Below, piece by piece: positions 4,905-11,286 of a DNA stretch of 11,286 nucleotides (the stretch's first letter is position 1; the number at the start of each line of letters is the position of its first letter). Source of the DNA: UBA922 sp035438805 (GTDB lineage: Bacteria; Patescibacteriota; Patescibacteriia; Magasanikbacterales; UBA922); assembly GCA_035438805.1 (NCBI GenBank), contig DAORJA010000035.1:1-11286 (forward strand). The letters run 5' to 3'. Both the position numbers and the translations under genes were made by a program. The notes beneath the pieces are model-generated. The model was not told where the DNA came from. It saw only the letters and a list, made by a program, of their open reading frames with translations, and searched no databases.

Positions 4905-6197
4905 CTATCCTGTCCAATAATACGCCATAATACTAAAGTCAGCCAAAGTGACCGTACCATCGCCGTTCAAATACTTTCGTTCAAGTTCGATAAACGCTGC
5001 TGAAGGTGTACGTCGATACCAATACGCAAGAATAGAAAAATCTACGAGATTGACTCGTCCGTCACAGTTCAAATCTGCTCGACCACACACTGCATCAATA
5101 GGAGTAGTCTCAGTTCCCACAGCAAACGCGACTGATTTACCAAAAGTACTCACTTCAGTATTAAGTGTTGCGCGCGACTTGGTAGCGTGTTGTCCATATT
5201 CAAGGGGTGTGGTGTCAAAATTATATAAATACACACCATCTTCATCAGAGTTGGTTTGCACAAACATTTCCTCATTTGAATGGACAGAAATCGTAATTTG
5301 ACTTTCAGGAGCACTCTGTCCAAAAATCGCAATCGTCTCACCTTTCTTTACTTGCCCCTTGTCTACCGCAATAGTTGGACTCAAAAAAATTCCGCTCACC
5401 GTAGCTGATGCCCCGGAAGTAAGCGCAATAGGAAAAGATAATAGACTAGACCGATTACCATGGAGATCGTCACTATAAAGTGAAAATATAAAACTTCCCG
5501 CAGAAATGTCAGTAAGGGTAATTTGAAATTTCGCATCCGGACCTGCAACAGTAGTTGCGGAAAATTGCGCATCTTTCAAAAGCGTTACCGTACTATTAGG
5601 ATAAGCCCGTCCTAAGAATGTTACTGAAGTGCTGCCAGTTTGTCCCCCGCCTCCACCTCCTCCTCCACCTCCTCCTGGTGTCGTACCTACAGGAGTAGCA
5701 GAAACCTGAGTTGAAGTAGCAATTGAATTTCCAAAACTGTCTAGCGCACGTACAATAAAATAATACGGAGTATTGTTGGTCAAACCAGTACGAGTAGAGG
5801 CAAGCACCAATCCGACATTACTGAATGAATAAGGACCTCCGGAAACAGTTGACTGTCCAATCTGATACCCTGCAACAGTAAATCCAAGATCATCTGCAAC
5901 TGCTGGTGTCCACGACAAAATAACCTGAGCATTGCCTGGATTGCTAAATATAACTGGTGTAGTGATTGAAGGGAAATATAAAAATCCAGATCGATATACA
6001 AATGAGCCTGTTGAGGACTCCCCAATCGCTGTTTGCCCAGTACTCGAGTAATATTCAAAGCTTGCCGAGGATGATCGACCAGCTTCGACAACAATAACTG
6101 GATCAAGTAATGTAAAATTAGACGAAGTAAATGCTTCGGCTAAACACATTACGGGTAGTAGTGTGATGATTAGGACGGAAAAAAAACGGAAACGCAT
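4905..6197 (-). CDS. Secreted dockerin protein with FN3-like domain and Gly11 hinge
   Basis: 430 residues from ATG 6197 (a TTG four codons earlier is less likely). A signal peptide (1 to about 20, MRFRFFSVLIITLLPVMC...) precedes a beta-rich N-terminal segment (SSNFTLLDPVIV ... GSFVYRSGFLYF, 24-74) of a kind I associate with CPR surface proteins. An FN3 domain follows (about 76-170; VILSWTPAVADD, YYFIVRALDSFGN). An eleven-glycine hinge (GGN codons, near 5645-5677) leads to Ig-like modules (about 190-365). The C-terminal dockerin (370-430) has calcium loops DLNCDGRVNLVD (375-386) and YLNGDGTVTLAD (409-420). There is no membrane anchor. It is inferred to dock onto the two cohesins encoded just downstream. 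The stop is one base from the next ATG. Confidence 0.87.
   Translation of the reverse strand: MRFRFFSVLIITLLPVMCLAEAFTSSNFTLLDPVIVVEAGRSSSASFEYYSSTGQTAIGESSTGSFVYRSGFLYFPSITTPVIFSNPGNAQVILSWTPAVADDLGFTVAGYQIGQSTVSGGPYSFSNVGLVLASTRTGLTNNTPYYFIVRALDSFGNSIATSTQVSATPVGTTPGGGGGGGGGGGQTGSTSVTFLGRAYPNSTVTLLKDAQFSATTVAGPDAKFQITLTDISAGSFIFSLYSDDLHGNRSSLLSFPIALTSGASATVSGIFLSPTIAVDKGQVKKGETIAIFGQSAPESQITISVHSNEEMFVQTNSDEDGVYLYNFDTTPLEYGQHATKSRATLNTEVSTFGKSVAFAVGTETTPIDAVCGRADLNCDGRVNLVDFSILAYWYRRTPSAAFIELERKYLNGDGTVTLADFSIMAYYWTG
4908..5090 (-). other. Type I-like dockerin domain (two EF-hand-like loops)
   Basis: These are the last 61 codons of the dockerin gene. Loop 1 has all calcium-ligand positions (D1, N3, D5, D12). 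Loop 2 keeps N3, D5 and D12 but has Tyr instead of Asp at position 1. Each loop is followed by the matching helix DFSILAYWY or DFSIMAYYW, the two-fold duplication typical of dockerins. Cys371 and Cys378 flank the start of loop 1 and may form a disulfide. Confidence 0.88.
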
Positions 6198-6211
6198 ACA
6201 AAAACTCAAAG

Positions 6212-6280
6212 AAAAAAGAGTATAGGAGGATGTTTTGCCAGGAAGTCTCTCAGGTCACCACCTCTCTATACTCTCTTTTA
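6212..6280 (-). terminator. Large hairpin with T tract: terminator or leader attenuator
   Basis: Read on the minus strand, the 5' arm (6280-6261) and 3' arm (6229-6212) pair over GAGTATAG/CTATACTC (8 perfect bp). Six more outer A-T/G-U pairs and four inner pairs (GAGG/CCTC) past a bulge extend it. The loop is about 30 bases and can hold a small AGGT-GGTG-ACCT hairpin. A run of six T (6217-6212) closes the structure 15 bases before the dockerin ATG. It follows the stop of the 138-aa gene by 13 bases, so termination of that gene is the simplest reading. The position directly upstream of the dockerin operon also fits an attenuator. A weak TTGTTC/TATAGA promoter overlaps the 5' arm. Confidence 0.6.
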
Positions 6281-6293
6281 GTTATGGAACAAG

Positions 6294-6710
6294 TTACTGT
6301 GCAACAGGAGTACCAGTAGCTGGAGTTTCTGGCGCAGTAGTGTTAGTCGTTGGCACTTCTCCGATAATCAATGGGGCAACTTCCACAATTTTTTTCTCAG
6401 ATGGAGAATAGAGAACTGCTTTTCGTGCTGCAGCGTAGATCAAAACCTTGTCTCCTGTTTTAGCATTTACAAAGAAAGGTTGGCCTTGGAGCTGTGCAGG
6501 ATCAGTAACCGTTGCAACAGTTGGAGCTTCATCTGGAAGTAGCATAAGTTTACCTACTTCACTAACGAGCGATTGTACATCTTCCTGTGCCTGTATTTGT
6601 GGATTCTTGGCACTATTCAATTTTCGATAAAAAAATACATTAGTAGCTACCAACACCACAGAAACGAGTGCGAGAACCACAATGAGTAACTTTTGCTTTG
6701 ATTCATCCAT
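6294..6710 (-). CDS. Single-TM exported protein of a family common in CPR genomes
   Basis: 138 residues. A short N-terminal cytoplasmic lead (MDESKQK) is followed by one membrane helix (about 8-28) and a helical stalk (35-58, IQAQEDVQSLVSEVGKLMLL). A compact conserved domain follows (about 58-114), with PDEAPTVATVTDPAQLQGQP, FFVNAKTGDKVLIY and KAVLYSPSEKKIVEVAPL. The Thr/Pro/Ala-rich C-terminus (115-138) looks disordered. From memory this domain recurs, often as a single-copy membrane protein, in Parcubacteria-type genomes; no function is known to me. Topology suggests the domain lies outside the membrane. It has its own promoter (TATAAT at 6741-6736) and a hairpin after the stop, so it appears to be a separate transcription unit. 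Confidence 0.82.
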   Translation of the reverse strand: MDESKQKLLIVVLALVSVVLVATNVFFYRKLNSAKNPQIQAQEDVQSLVSEVGKLMLLPDEAPTVATVTDPAQLQGQPFFVNAKTGDKVLIYAAARKAVLYSPSEKKIVEVAPLIIGEVPTTNTTAPETPATGTPVAQ

Positions 6711-6735
6711 AGAAAATTACAGTTATTAATTTAAG

Positions 6736-6765
6736 ATTATACTATAGGCATCGAATGACTGACGA
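6736..6765 (-). promoter_or_regulatory. Promoter for the 138-aa membrane protein gene
   Basis: A perfect minus-strand TATAAT (6741-6736), preceded by TATAG, has a 4/6 -35 candidate TCGTCA (6765-6760) at 18 bases. Transcription would begin near 6729, about 19 bases before the ATG; no Shine-Dalgarno is seen. A second candidate lies upstream: TTTTCA (6812-6807), 16 bases, TATACT (6790-6785). Confidence 0.6.
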
Positions 6766-6853
6766 CCTTTGTAGTAATGCCCATAGTATATCAAATGGCA
6801 TAAAAATGAAAAGTGCATATCCCTCAATAGACTGAGAACAAATTTCTATAAGC

Positions 6854-9800
6854 TTAAGGCGTTCCTTCGCTTGGAGGAGGGCTCTCAGCTGGAGGCACAT
6901 CTGGTGCCCCACCATCAGGAGGCAACTGCTCTTCTGGTGGAGATTCAGCAGGTGGTGTTTCCTCAGGTGGAACTTCTACTATTGGCTCTTCAGGAGGAGG
7001 TTCACCCTCTCCTGGATCTTCTGATGGAGGTAGAGCCGGTTCTAGAGCTGTGGTCGTAGTAACTGATTCGAATAATTTAGGATTTTGTATTGCGAATGCG
7101 AGCCAATTGAATGTCACATCGACTGAAGCCGCATGATTGAGGCGGATCACAAATCCTTTGCTCGAAACATTGAGGATTACGTAGCGAATATCCCCACCGA
7201 AGATATATTCTTCAAGAGTAGAAGTACTCATTGCTCCAGTAGAAGTGGTATCGAAGGTAATTGAAGCCTGTACAATCGGTGTACCTAGATACTCTCGATC
7301 AAAGGTGATCTCCACTTCCCTATCTCCGGAAGAGATTACAGCAAACCCTCCAGTGTCTGAAGTAAAGTATGGTCTACCAAAGAAGATTGTATCATCAGTA
7401 AAGCTAAGTGAATCAGCACCTTCAAGAGCAGAGATCGTAGACACTCGTAGACCTTGTGCTGCAGTGACCGGCGCATCAAATAATAGTCCGGTTCCAAATA
7501 ATCCTGCAAGTTGGCTCAAACGTTCAGTTGAAGAAACAAGTGATTCTTCAAGAGCAGAAATACGCAATGCCTGACTGTCAGTACTACTCGTGAATTCTCC
7601 AAATGCAAATTGTGTCGTAGTGGATAGGCTTTCAATCATGGATCGCAAATCATTAATAACTGGACTCTGGATATCAGTCGTACTCACTGTGCCTGCAAAA
7701 ATACCTGTGAAGGTGGAGGTCATACTAACTGAAAGCCCTCCGATAATTGAAACATCTCCTACGCTTGACAGTCCTGCAAAAGCAGGTGAAGTAGAAGCAA
7801 AATTTGCAACAATCTCTTCAAAAGTAAGTGTGTCAGGCAAGGTACTGCTTGGAACTTCCAATCCAATGATCTGGTTTGCGCTAATGCGGTCAGCTGTAAG
7901 AAGGCCCGCAAAAAATGCATTTCCTTCATGATCAAGTGAAAAAATTGTGGAAGACGTTCCTGCTACATTACCTGAGACCACTAATCGTGAATCTCCATCA
8001 AGAACTACATTGATATCCTCATCCGGGAAAGAAATTAATTTCTTAGTAAATATTTCATCAGCAATTACTCGTGGAGTAATGATTTCTCTCATTGCAATAA
8101 AACGGTCTGCAAATAATTGTGTCTCTTCAGTCATTGCAAGTCCAGCTGGAAGTCCCGCCTGTTGGCTCAAGAGCATACCGAGTAATTCTTCGCCACTAAC
8201 CGTCGATGACACAGTACCTTCAAATGTACCGCCGTAAGTAGAAGGTGAAAGCGCCACCAAAATCTGTCCACCAAAATCTCCACGAGTTGCAGTCGATGTG
8301 TTTGAGGCACCTTCTACAGCATACCCGACAATTTTTGAAGCCTTGGTAGCTTTCATTGCATATCCAGGAATTGATGCAGCAGTCAATGGGTCACCAGGCA
8401 AAATAGGACCATTTTCAAATGAAACTTTGACTGGAACTCGGCCAGTGAGTGCGACTCGTACCGTACTCGATGTTTCAGAACCAAGTACCATGTGTGGCGA
8501 ATACGTAATAACACCCATCACCTTATCATCATATCGTCTATTTGTTTTTCTAACAGCAATATTGTCACCGCTGTTCCCTTCATCAAATGCAACCAAGTCA
8601 CCGGGTTCATAAGAGCCATCACCAATCTTCATATACGTCTCTGCAATGTCAGCACTCGTTACCGGGTCAAATACCCGAGTATCGACTTCCGCACTTTGAT
8701 TTTGTTCGGTGTTTACCGGTCCTGCAGTAACAGGATCATCACTCCACACACGGACATAATCGACTTCAAGATTCATTTGACTCGTTGATGAAGCCATCAT
8801 GACAGCAGCAACTCCGAGATTACTGGTAACCAGTGTACTACTGGACGACCCACAATCCGTAAAATTAATACCATTAGACATGCCAGGGTCGACATAAAAA
8901 CGCACCGTTGAAGTCGATTCAACTACAATTTTCAATAATGCCCAATCAGTATTACTAATAGTCGCACCTGAACACGCAAGCGTAGTCGGTGCAACCGAAC
9001 CTGCAGGATCAACACGTCCAGACCAAGTGGTGCCTGAGGCATTGGTAAAATAAATACCTTCAGTAGTAGGACTCTGAGCGGCAGAAGTAGTTGCACCAGC
9101 GCCTGTTACCAACGCTGTTGCATCAATCATAAACCCTACCCACGTATGGAATAGTGCAGTAGAGGTGCTCGGACGAACTTTCGCAAGAAATGTAGGGAGA
9201 CTATTTACTTTAGTAAAAGTAGTCAAATCACCCGCACCAAGGCCCATACCCAAATAACACTGCGATCCCGCTGACACATTGTTTGAACGATGATACCCTC
9301 CATATTCACCCGTAGCATTATCAAGCACATTAAATGCACAAACACCCTCATCTACAAACCAACTTGCGTTGTCACCCCAGGTAGCAGCATCAGCAGTTGT
9401 ATTCGCAATCTCAGCATTAAATTCCTGCCCCATGTACGTATCATATGAAATAAACCCACGATACGATTGTGCAAAACCAAGTTTGTCGATGCTGAATATC
9501 GGCTCAATATTTGAAGTAGTACTAGTAACAATCGTAAACAATTTTGCACTTGAAGTTATGGTTCCATTTGATCCATAAGGCATTCCCGTGACAATTCGGA
9601 GCGCTGATCCACGGAATGCTCCCGCATCAGTTGACGTGGACAATCTGATATCCACCAAAGCTTCAGTGCTCGTAGCACCAGAACCAAGAAAATGATCAGT
9701 CACGGTTAATCCACCGTCTGATCGAATACCACCATCTCCTACAGAAAGACCTCTGCCAACCATTAAATCATTTGCAATAACCACATTATCAGTGACACTC

Positions 9801-11286
9801 AATGTATTAACCTGCAACGCGCCTATATTTGCGGAAACAGCATCAATACCAGGAATATCAAGAATGCGTAATGCATTATACGCAGTAACATACGCATATT
9901 TTCCTGCAATAAATACATCGCCCGTACCTAATACACTGGTAAGTCCCGTTACCATAACAGGTAAAGTTGAGCTGGATATGTCAATAATACGGAGACTATC
10001 CTCAGCAGTTACAAATGCATACTTACCAGAAACATACACCGAACTAGGTAGATTGAGATTGGTAGAATCCTGTAAACCACCCACAATTGTAGGTGCAGTG
10101 GAGCTGGATATGTCAATAATACGGAGACTATCATCTGTCTTTGCAGTTACATAAGCATAGCGTCCAGATACATAGACATCTTGTGCACCAGCAAGTGATG
10201 TACTCGATACAGCGCCCTTTACCACAGGTACCTGAGGATTCGAAATATCCACAATTCGAAGCCCACCTACACTGCTCAAAAATCCACCATTGGTGATGTA
10301 TGCATACTTGCCAGATATATAAATAGATTGCGCAACATTAAACGCTGTACTCGAAACAGTATTACTTAGTAATACTGGATTTTTTGGATTGGAAATATCA
10401 ACAGTTGACAAGTTTGCATTAGAAACTAAGTATGCATACTTACCTGAAACAGCGATTGACTCCGCACCTATTGGAAGTGACTGCGATACAATAGTCGGCC
10501 GTGCAGGGTCTGACACATCGATCACATTCAATACACTGGTGAAGCTACCGGGGATATATACATAATCACCAGAAATCACGAGTGAACTTGCTTCAAAAAT
10601 ATTAACATTATCAGTAATTGAACCAACCACTGCAGGATACTGAGGATTAGAAATATCAATAACAAAAAGTGTTGAGTCAGCAAGGACATATGCATACTTA
10701 CCTTTCACTGTGACCGCAATAGCACCACTCAAATCAGTAGTACTAACTGAACCAATAATAGTAGGACTTTGTACAATAGATTGTACAAGATTGCCCGATA
10801 AAGTTGAGGTGCCAAACACACGAAGAGTTCCTGAAACGCTCATGCTGCCAGTACTATCCACATTGAATAATCCACTCATATTTGAAGTTGAGGTGGCAAT
10901 AAACAATCCATCAGCACGAAGACTTGAGGTCGTAATTCCATCAGTAACTGTAGCAGCCGTAGTGAATGCGGTTGTCCCCACTCCACCCGAGTCATCATCT
11001 CCACATTCAAACTTACCAGTCGTCGCATTGTATGCGAGTGTCTGATTATCAGCGTTACAAGTAGAAAGTCCTGTCTGGAAGAAACCACCAGAAATAGTCG
11101 TAGTATTTGCAAAGAAATTAGTGGTACTAGCATTAATAAATAATGTTGAAGTAGCAAAAAGATTTGTCGAGGTAACTGAATTTACCAATAATCCCCCAGC
11201 AAAATACGAGGTCGAAGTCCCAGATACAGAAAGAACACCATCAGTTTTAAGTCCACCAGCACCCACCACTAATCCATTTGTAACAT
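6854..11286 (-). CDS. Giant modular surface/fibre protein, N-terminus off window
   Basis: At least 1476 residues; the frame stays open at the right edge, so the true start is outside. Approximate modules by nucleotide position: Ser/Thr-rich beta stalk (11284-10790; TSTLFINASTTNFF); seven LVIVD-type repeats forming a probable seven-bladed propeller (10770-9830); more stalk (9830-9450); a concanavalin-like domain (9450-8735, ending VDYVRVWSDD); a tail-spike-like beta module (8690-8240; YEPGDLVAFDEG, GRVPVKVSFENGPILPGD); a trimeric-type coiled coil (7660-7490; ISALEESLVSSTERLSQLAG); a beta-sandwich (7370-7075; VDVTFNWLAFAI); and a Pro/Glu/Ser tail (7060-6857). There is no visible C-terminal anchor. 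The architecture resembles phage tail fibres and suggests an adhesive appendage binding sugars or a host surface. Confidence 0.85.
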   Translation of the reverse strand, partial: VTNGLVVGAGGLKTDGVLSVSGTSTSYFAGGLLVNSVTSTNLFATSTLFINASTTNFFANTTTISGGFFQTGLSTCNADNQTLAYNATTGKFECGDDDSGGVGTTAFTTAATVTDGITTSSLRADGLFIATSTSNMSGLFNVDSTGSMSVSGTLRVFGTSTLSGNLVQSIVQSPTIIGSVSTTDLSGAIAVTVKGKYAYVLADSTLFVIDISNPQYPAVVGSITDNVNIFEASSLVISGDYVYIPGSFTSVLNVIDVSDPARPTIVSQSLPIGAESIAVSGKYAYLVSNANLSTVDISNPKNPVLLSNTVSSTAFNVAQSIYISGKYAYITNGGFLSSVGGLRIVDISNPQVPVVKGAVSSTSLAGAQDVYVSGRYAYVTAKTDDSLRIIDISSSTAPTIVGGLQDSTNLNLPSSVYVSGKYAFVTAEDSLRIIDISSSTLPVMVTGLTSVLGTGDVFIAGKYAYVTAYNALRILDIPGIDAVSANIGALQVNTLSVTDNVVIANDLMVGRGLSVGDGGIRSDGGLTVTDHFLGSGATSTEALVDIRLSTSTDAGAFRGSALRIVTGMPYGSNGTITSSAKLFTIVTSTTSNIEPIFSIDKLGFAQSYRGFISYDTYMGQEFNAEIANTTADAATWGDNASWFVDEGVCAFNVLDNATGEYGGYHRSNNVSAGSQCYLGMGLGAGDLTTFTKVNSLPTFLAKVRPSTSTALFHTWVGFMIDATALVTGAGATTSAAQSPTTEGIYFTNASGTTWSGRVDPAGSVAPTTLACSGATISNTDWALLKIVVESTSTVRFYVDPGMSNGINFTDCGSSSSTLVTSNLGVAAVMMASSTSQMNLEVDYVRVWSDDPVTAGPVNTEQNQSAEVDTRVFDPVTSADIAETYMKIGDGSYEPGDLVAFDEGNSGDNIAVRKTNRRYDDKVMGVITYSPHMVLGSETSSTVRVALTGRVPVKVSFENGPILPGDPLTAASIPGYAMKATKASKIVGYAVEGASNTSTATRGDFGGQILVALSPSTYGGTFEGTVSSTVSGEELLGMLLSQQAGLPAGLAMTEETQLFADRFIAMREIITPRVIADEIFTKKLISFPDEDINVVLDGDSRLVVSGNVAGTSSTIFSLDHEGNAFFAGLLTADRISANQIIGLEVPSSTLPDTLTFEEIVANFASTSPAFAGLSSVGDVSIIGGLSVSMTSTFTGIFAGTVSTTDIQSPVINDLRSMIESLSTTTQFAFGEFTSSTDSQALRISALEESLVSSTERLSQLAGLFGTGLLFDAPVTAAQGLRVSTISALEGADSLSFTDDTIFFGRPYFTSDTGGFAVISSGDREVEITFDREYLGTPIVQASITFDTTSTGAMSTSTLEEYIFGGDIRYVILNVSSKGFVIRLNHAASVDVTFNWLAFAIQNPKLFESVTTTTALEPALPPSEDPGEGEPPPEEPIVEVPPEETPPAESPPEEQLPPDGGAPDVPPAESPPPSEGTP
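9830..10770 (-). other. Seven LVIVD repeats: probable seven-bladed beta-propeller
   Basis: Seven units of about 40-48 residues each carry SGKYAYV-type and LRIIDISNP-type motifs followed by P-x-x-V-G. The YAYV-type motifs fall near 10689, 10556, 10436, 10300, 10156, 10016 and 9893. LVIVD repeats are known as propeller-forming repeats of bacterial and archaeal surface proteins. A count of seven matches one closed propeller. Confidence 0.82.
9969..10132 (-). repeat. Identical 32-bp DNA segment in propeller units 5 and 6
   Basis: The 32 bases at 9969-10000 recur exactly at 10101-10132, 132 bases apart, which is exactly 44 codons. Both copies encode the DSLRIIDISSS strand. Identity at the DNA level, unlike the other units, points to a recent blade duplication or gene conversion. 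Confidence 0.9.

Noticed and set aside
4908..4960. A longer N-terminus for the first cohesin gene, starting at 4960 inside the dockerin coding end
   Set aside because: The 19 extra residues overlap the conserved dockerin C-terminus in another frame and are not signal-like. The ATG at 4903, next to AGGA and one base after the stop, is a better start.
5645..5677. The GGN repeat as a microsatellite of separate interest
   Set aside because: It encodes an in-frame eleven-glycine hinge between domains using mixed GGA, GGT, GGC and GGG codons, so a flexible linker explains it.
6212..6280. A known riboswitch class (glycine, c-di-GMP, fluoride and similar)
   Set aside because: None of the conserved core motifs I know for these classes could be aligned with the loop sequence.
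7245..8612. Consecutive plus-strand open frames of 96-113 codons
   Set aside because: They are antisense to the giant fibre gene in a fixed frame relation, caused by its Ser/Thr-rich codon use. They do not have independent signals.

Overview
The window looks like a piece of a Patescibacteria/CPR genome, most likely of Parcubacteria type; this is inference from gene content, not from a marker gene. The signs are very compact genes with overlapping or 1-base spacing, mostly weak or absent Shine-Dalgarno sites, a giant Ser/Thr-rich secreted fibre protein, a small one-TM protein family common in CPR genomes, and cohesin and dockerin modules on otherwise unrecognised exported proteins. TAA, TAG and TGA all serve as stops, so the standard bacterial code fits.

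Left part (1-1737). A divergent promoter region (155-221) separates a minus-strand gene running off the left edge (a small Cys-rich membrane protein) from a plus-strand cluster: a GIY-YIG endonuclease-like protein (274-513), a 66-residue orphan (521-721) and methionine-R-sulfoxide reductase MsrB (764-1150). A small lipoprotein with one beta-domain follows (1279-1737). It converges on the minus-strand genes at a strong bidirectional intrinsic terminator (1746-1773).

Middle part (1773-6197, minus strand). Four tightly coupled genes read right to left: a dockerin protein (FN3-like domain, Gly11 hinge, Ig-like region, C-terminal dockerin); a cohesin protein with signal peptide and C-terminal membrane anchor; a second, longer cohesin protein with Ig-like modules, one TM helix and a cytoplasmic coiled-coil tail; and a SanA/YdcF-type DUF218 membrane protein. 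Junctions are TAG-T-ATG, a 26-bp overlap, and TAA-T-ATG. The arrangement suggests one cell-surface assembly in which the secreted dockerin protein docks onto two membrane-tethered cohesins, with no carbohydrate-active enzyme in sight. This is the most interesting system in the window.

Right part (6198-11286, minus strand). A large hairpin followed by a T tract (6212-6280) lies between the dockerin gene and a separately promoted single-TM gene (6294-6710). Upstream of that is the 3' end of a giant surface or fibre protein (6854 to beyond 11286). It has a seven-copy LVIVD beta-propeller, a concanavalin-like domain, a tail-spike-like beta module, a coiled coil, a terminal beta-sandwich and a Pro/Glu-rich tail. 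No tRNA, rRNA, CRISPR array or insertion sequence was seen, and no gene-free stretch exceeds about 165 bases.
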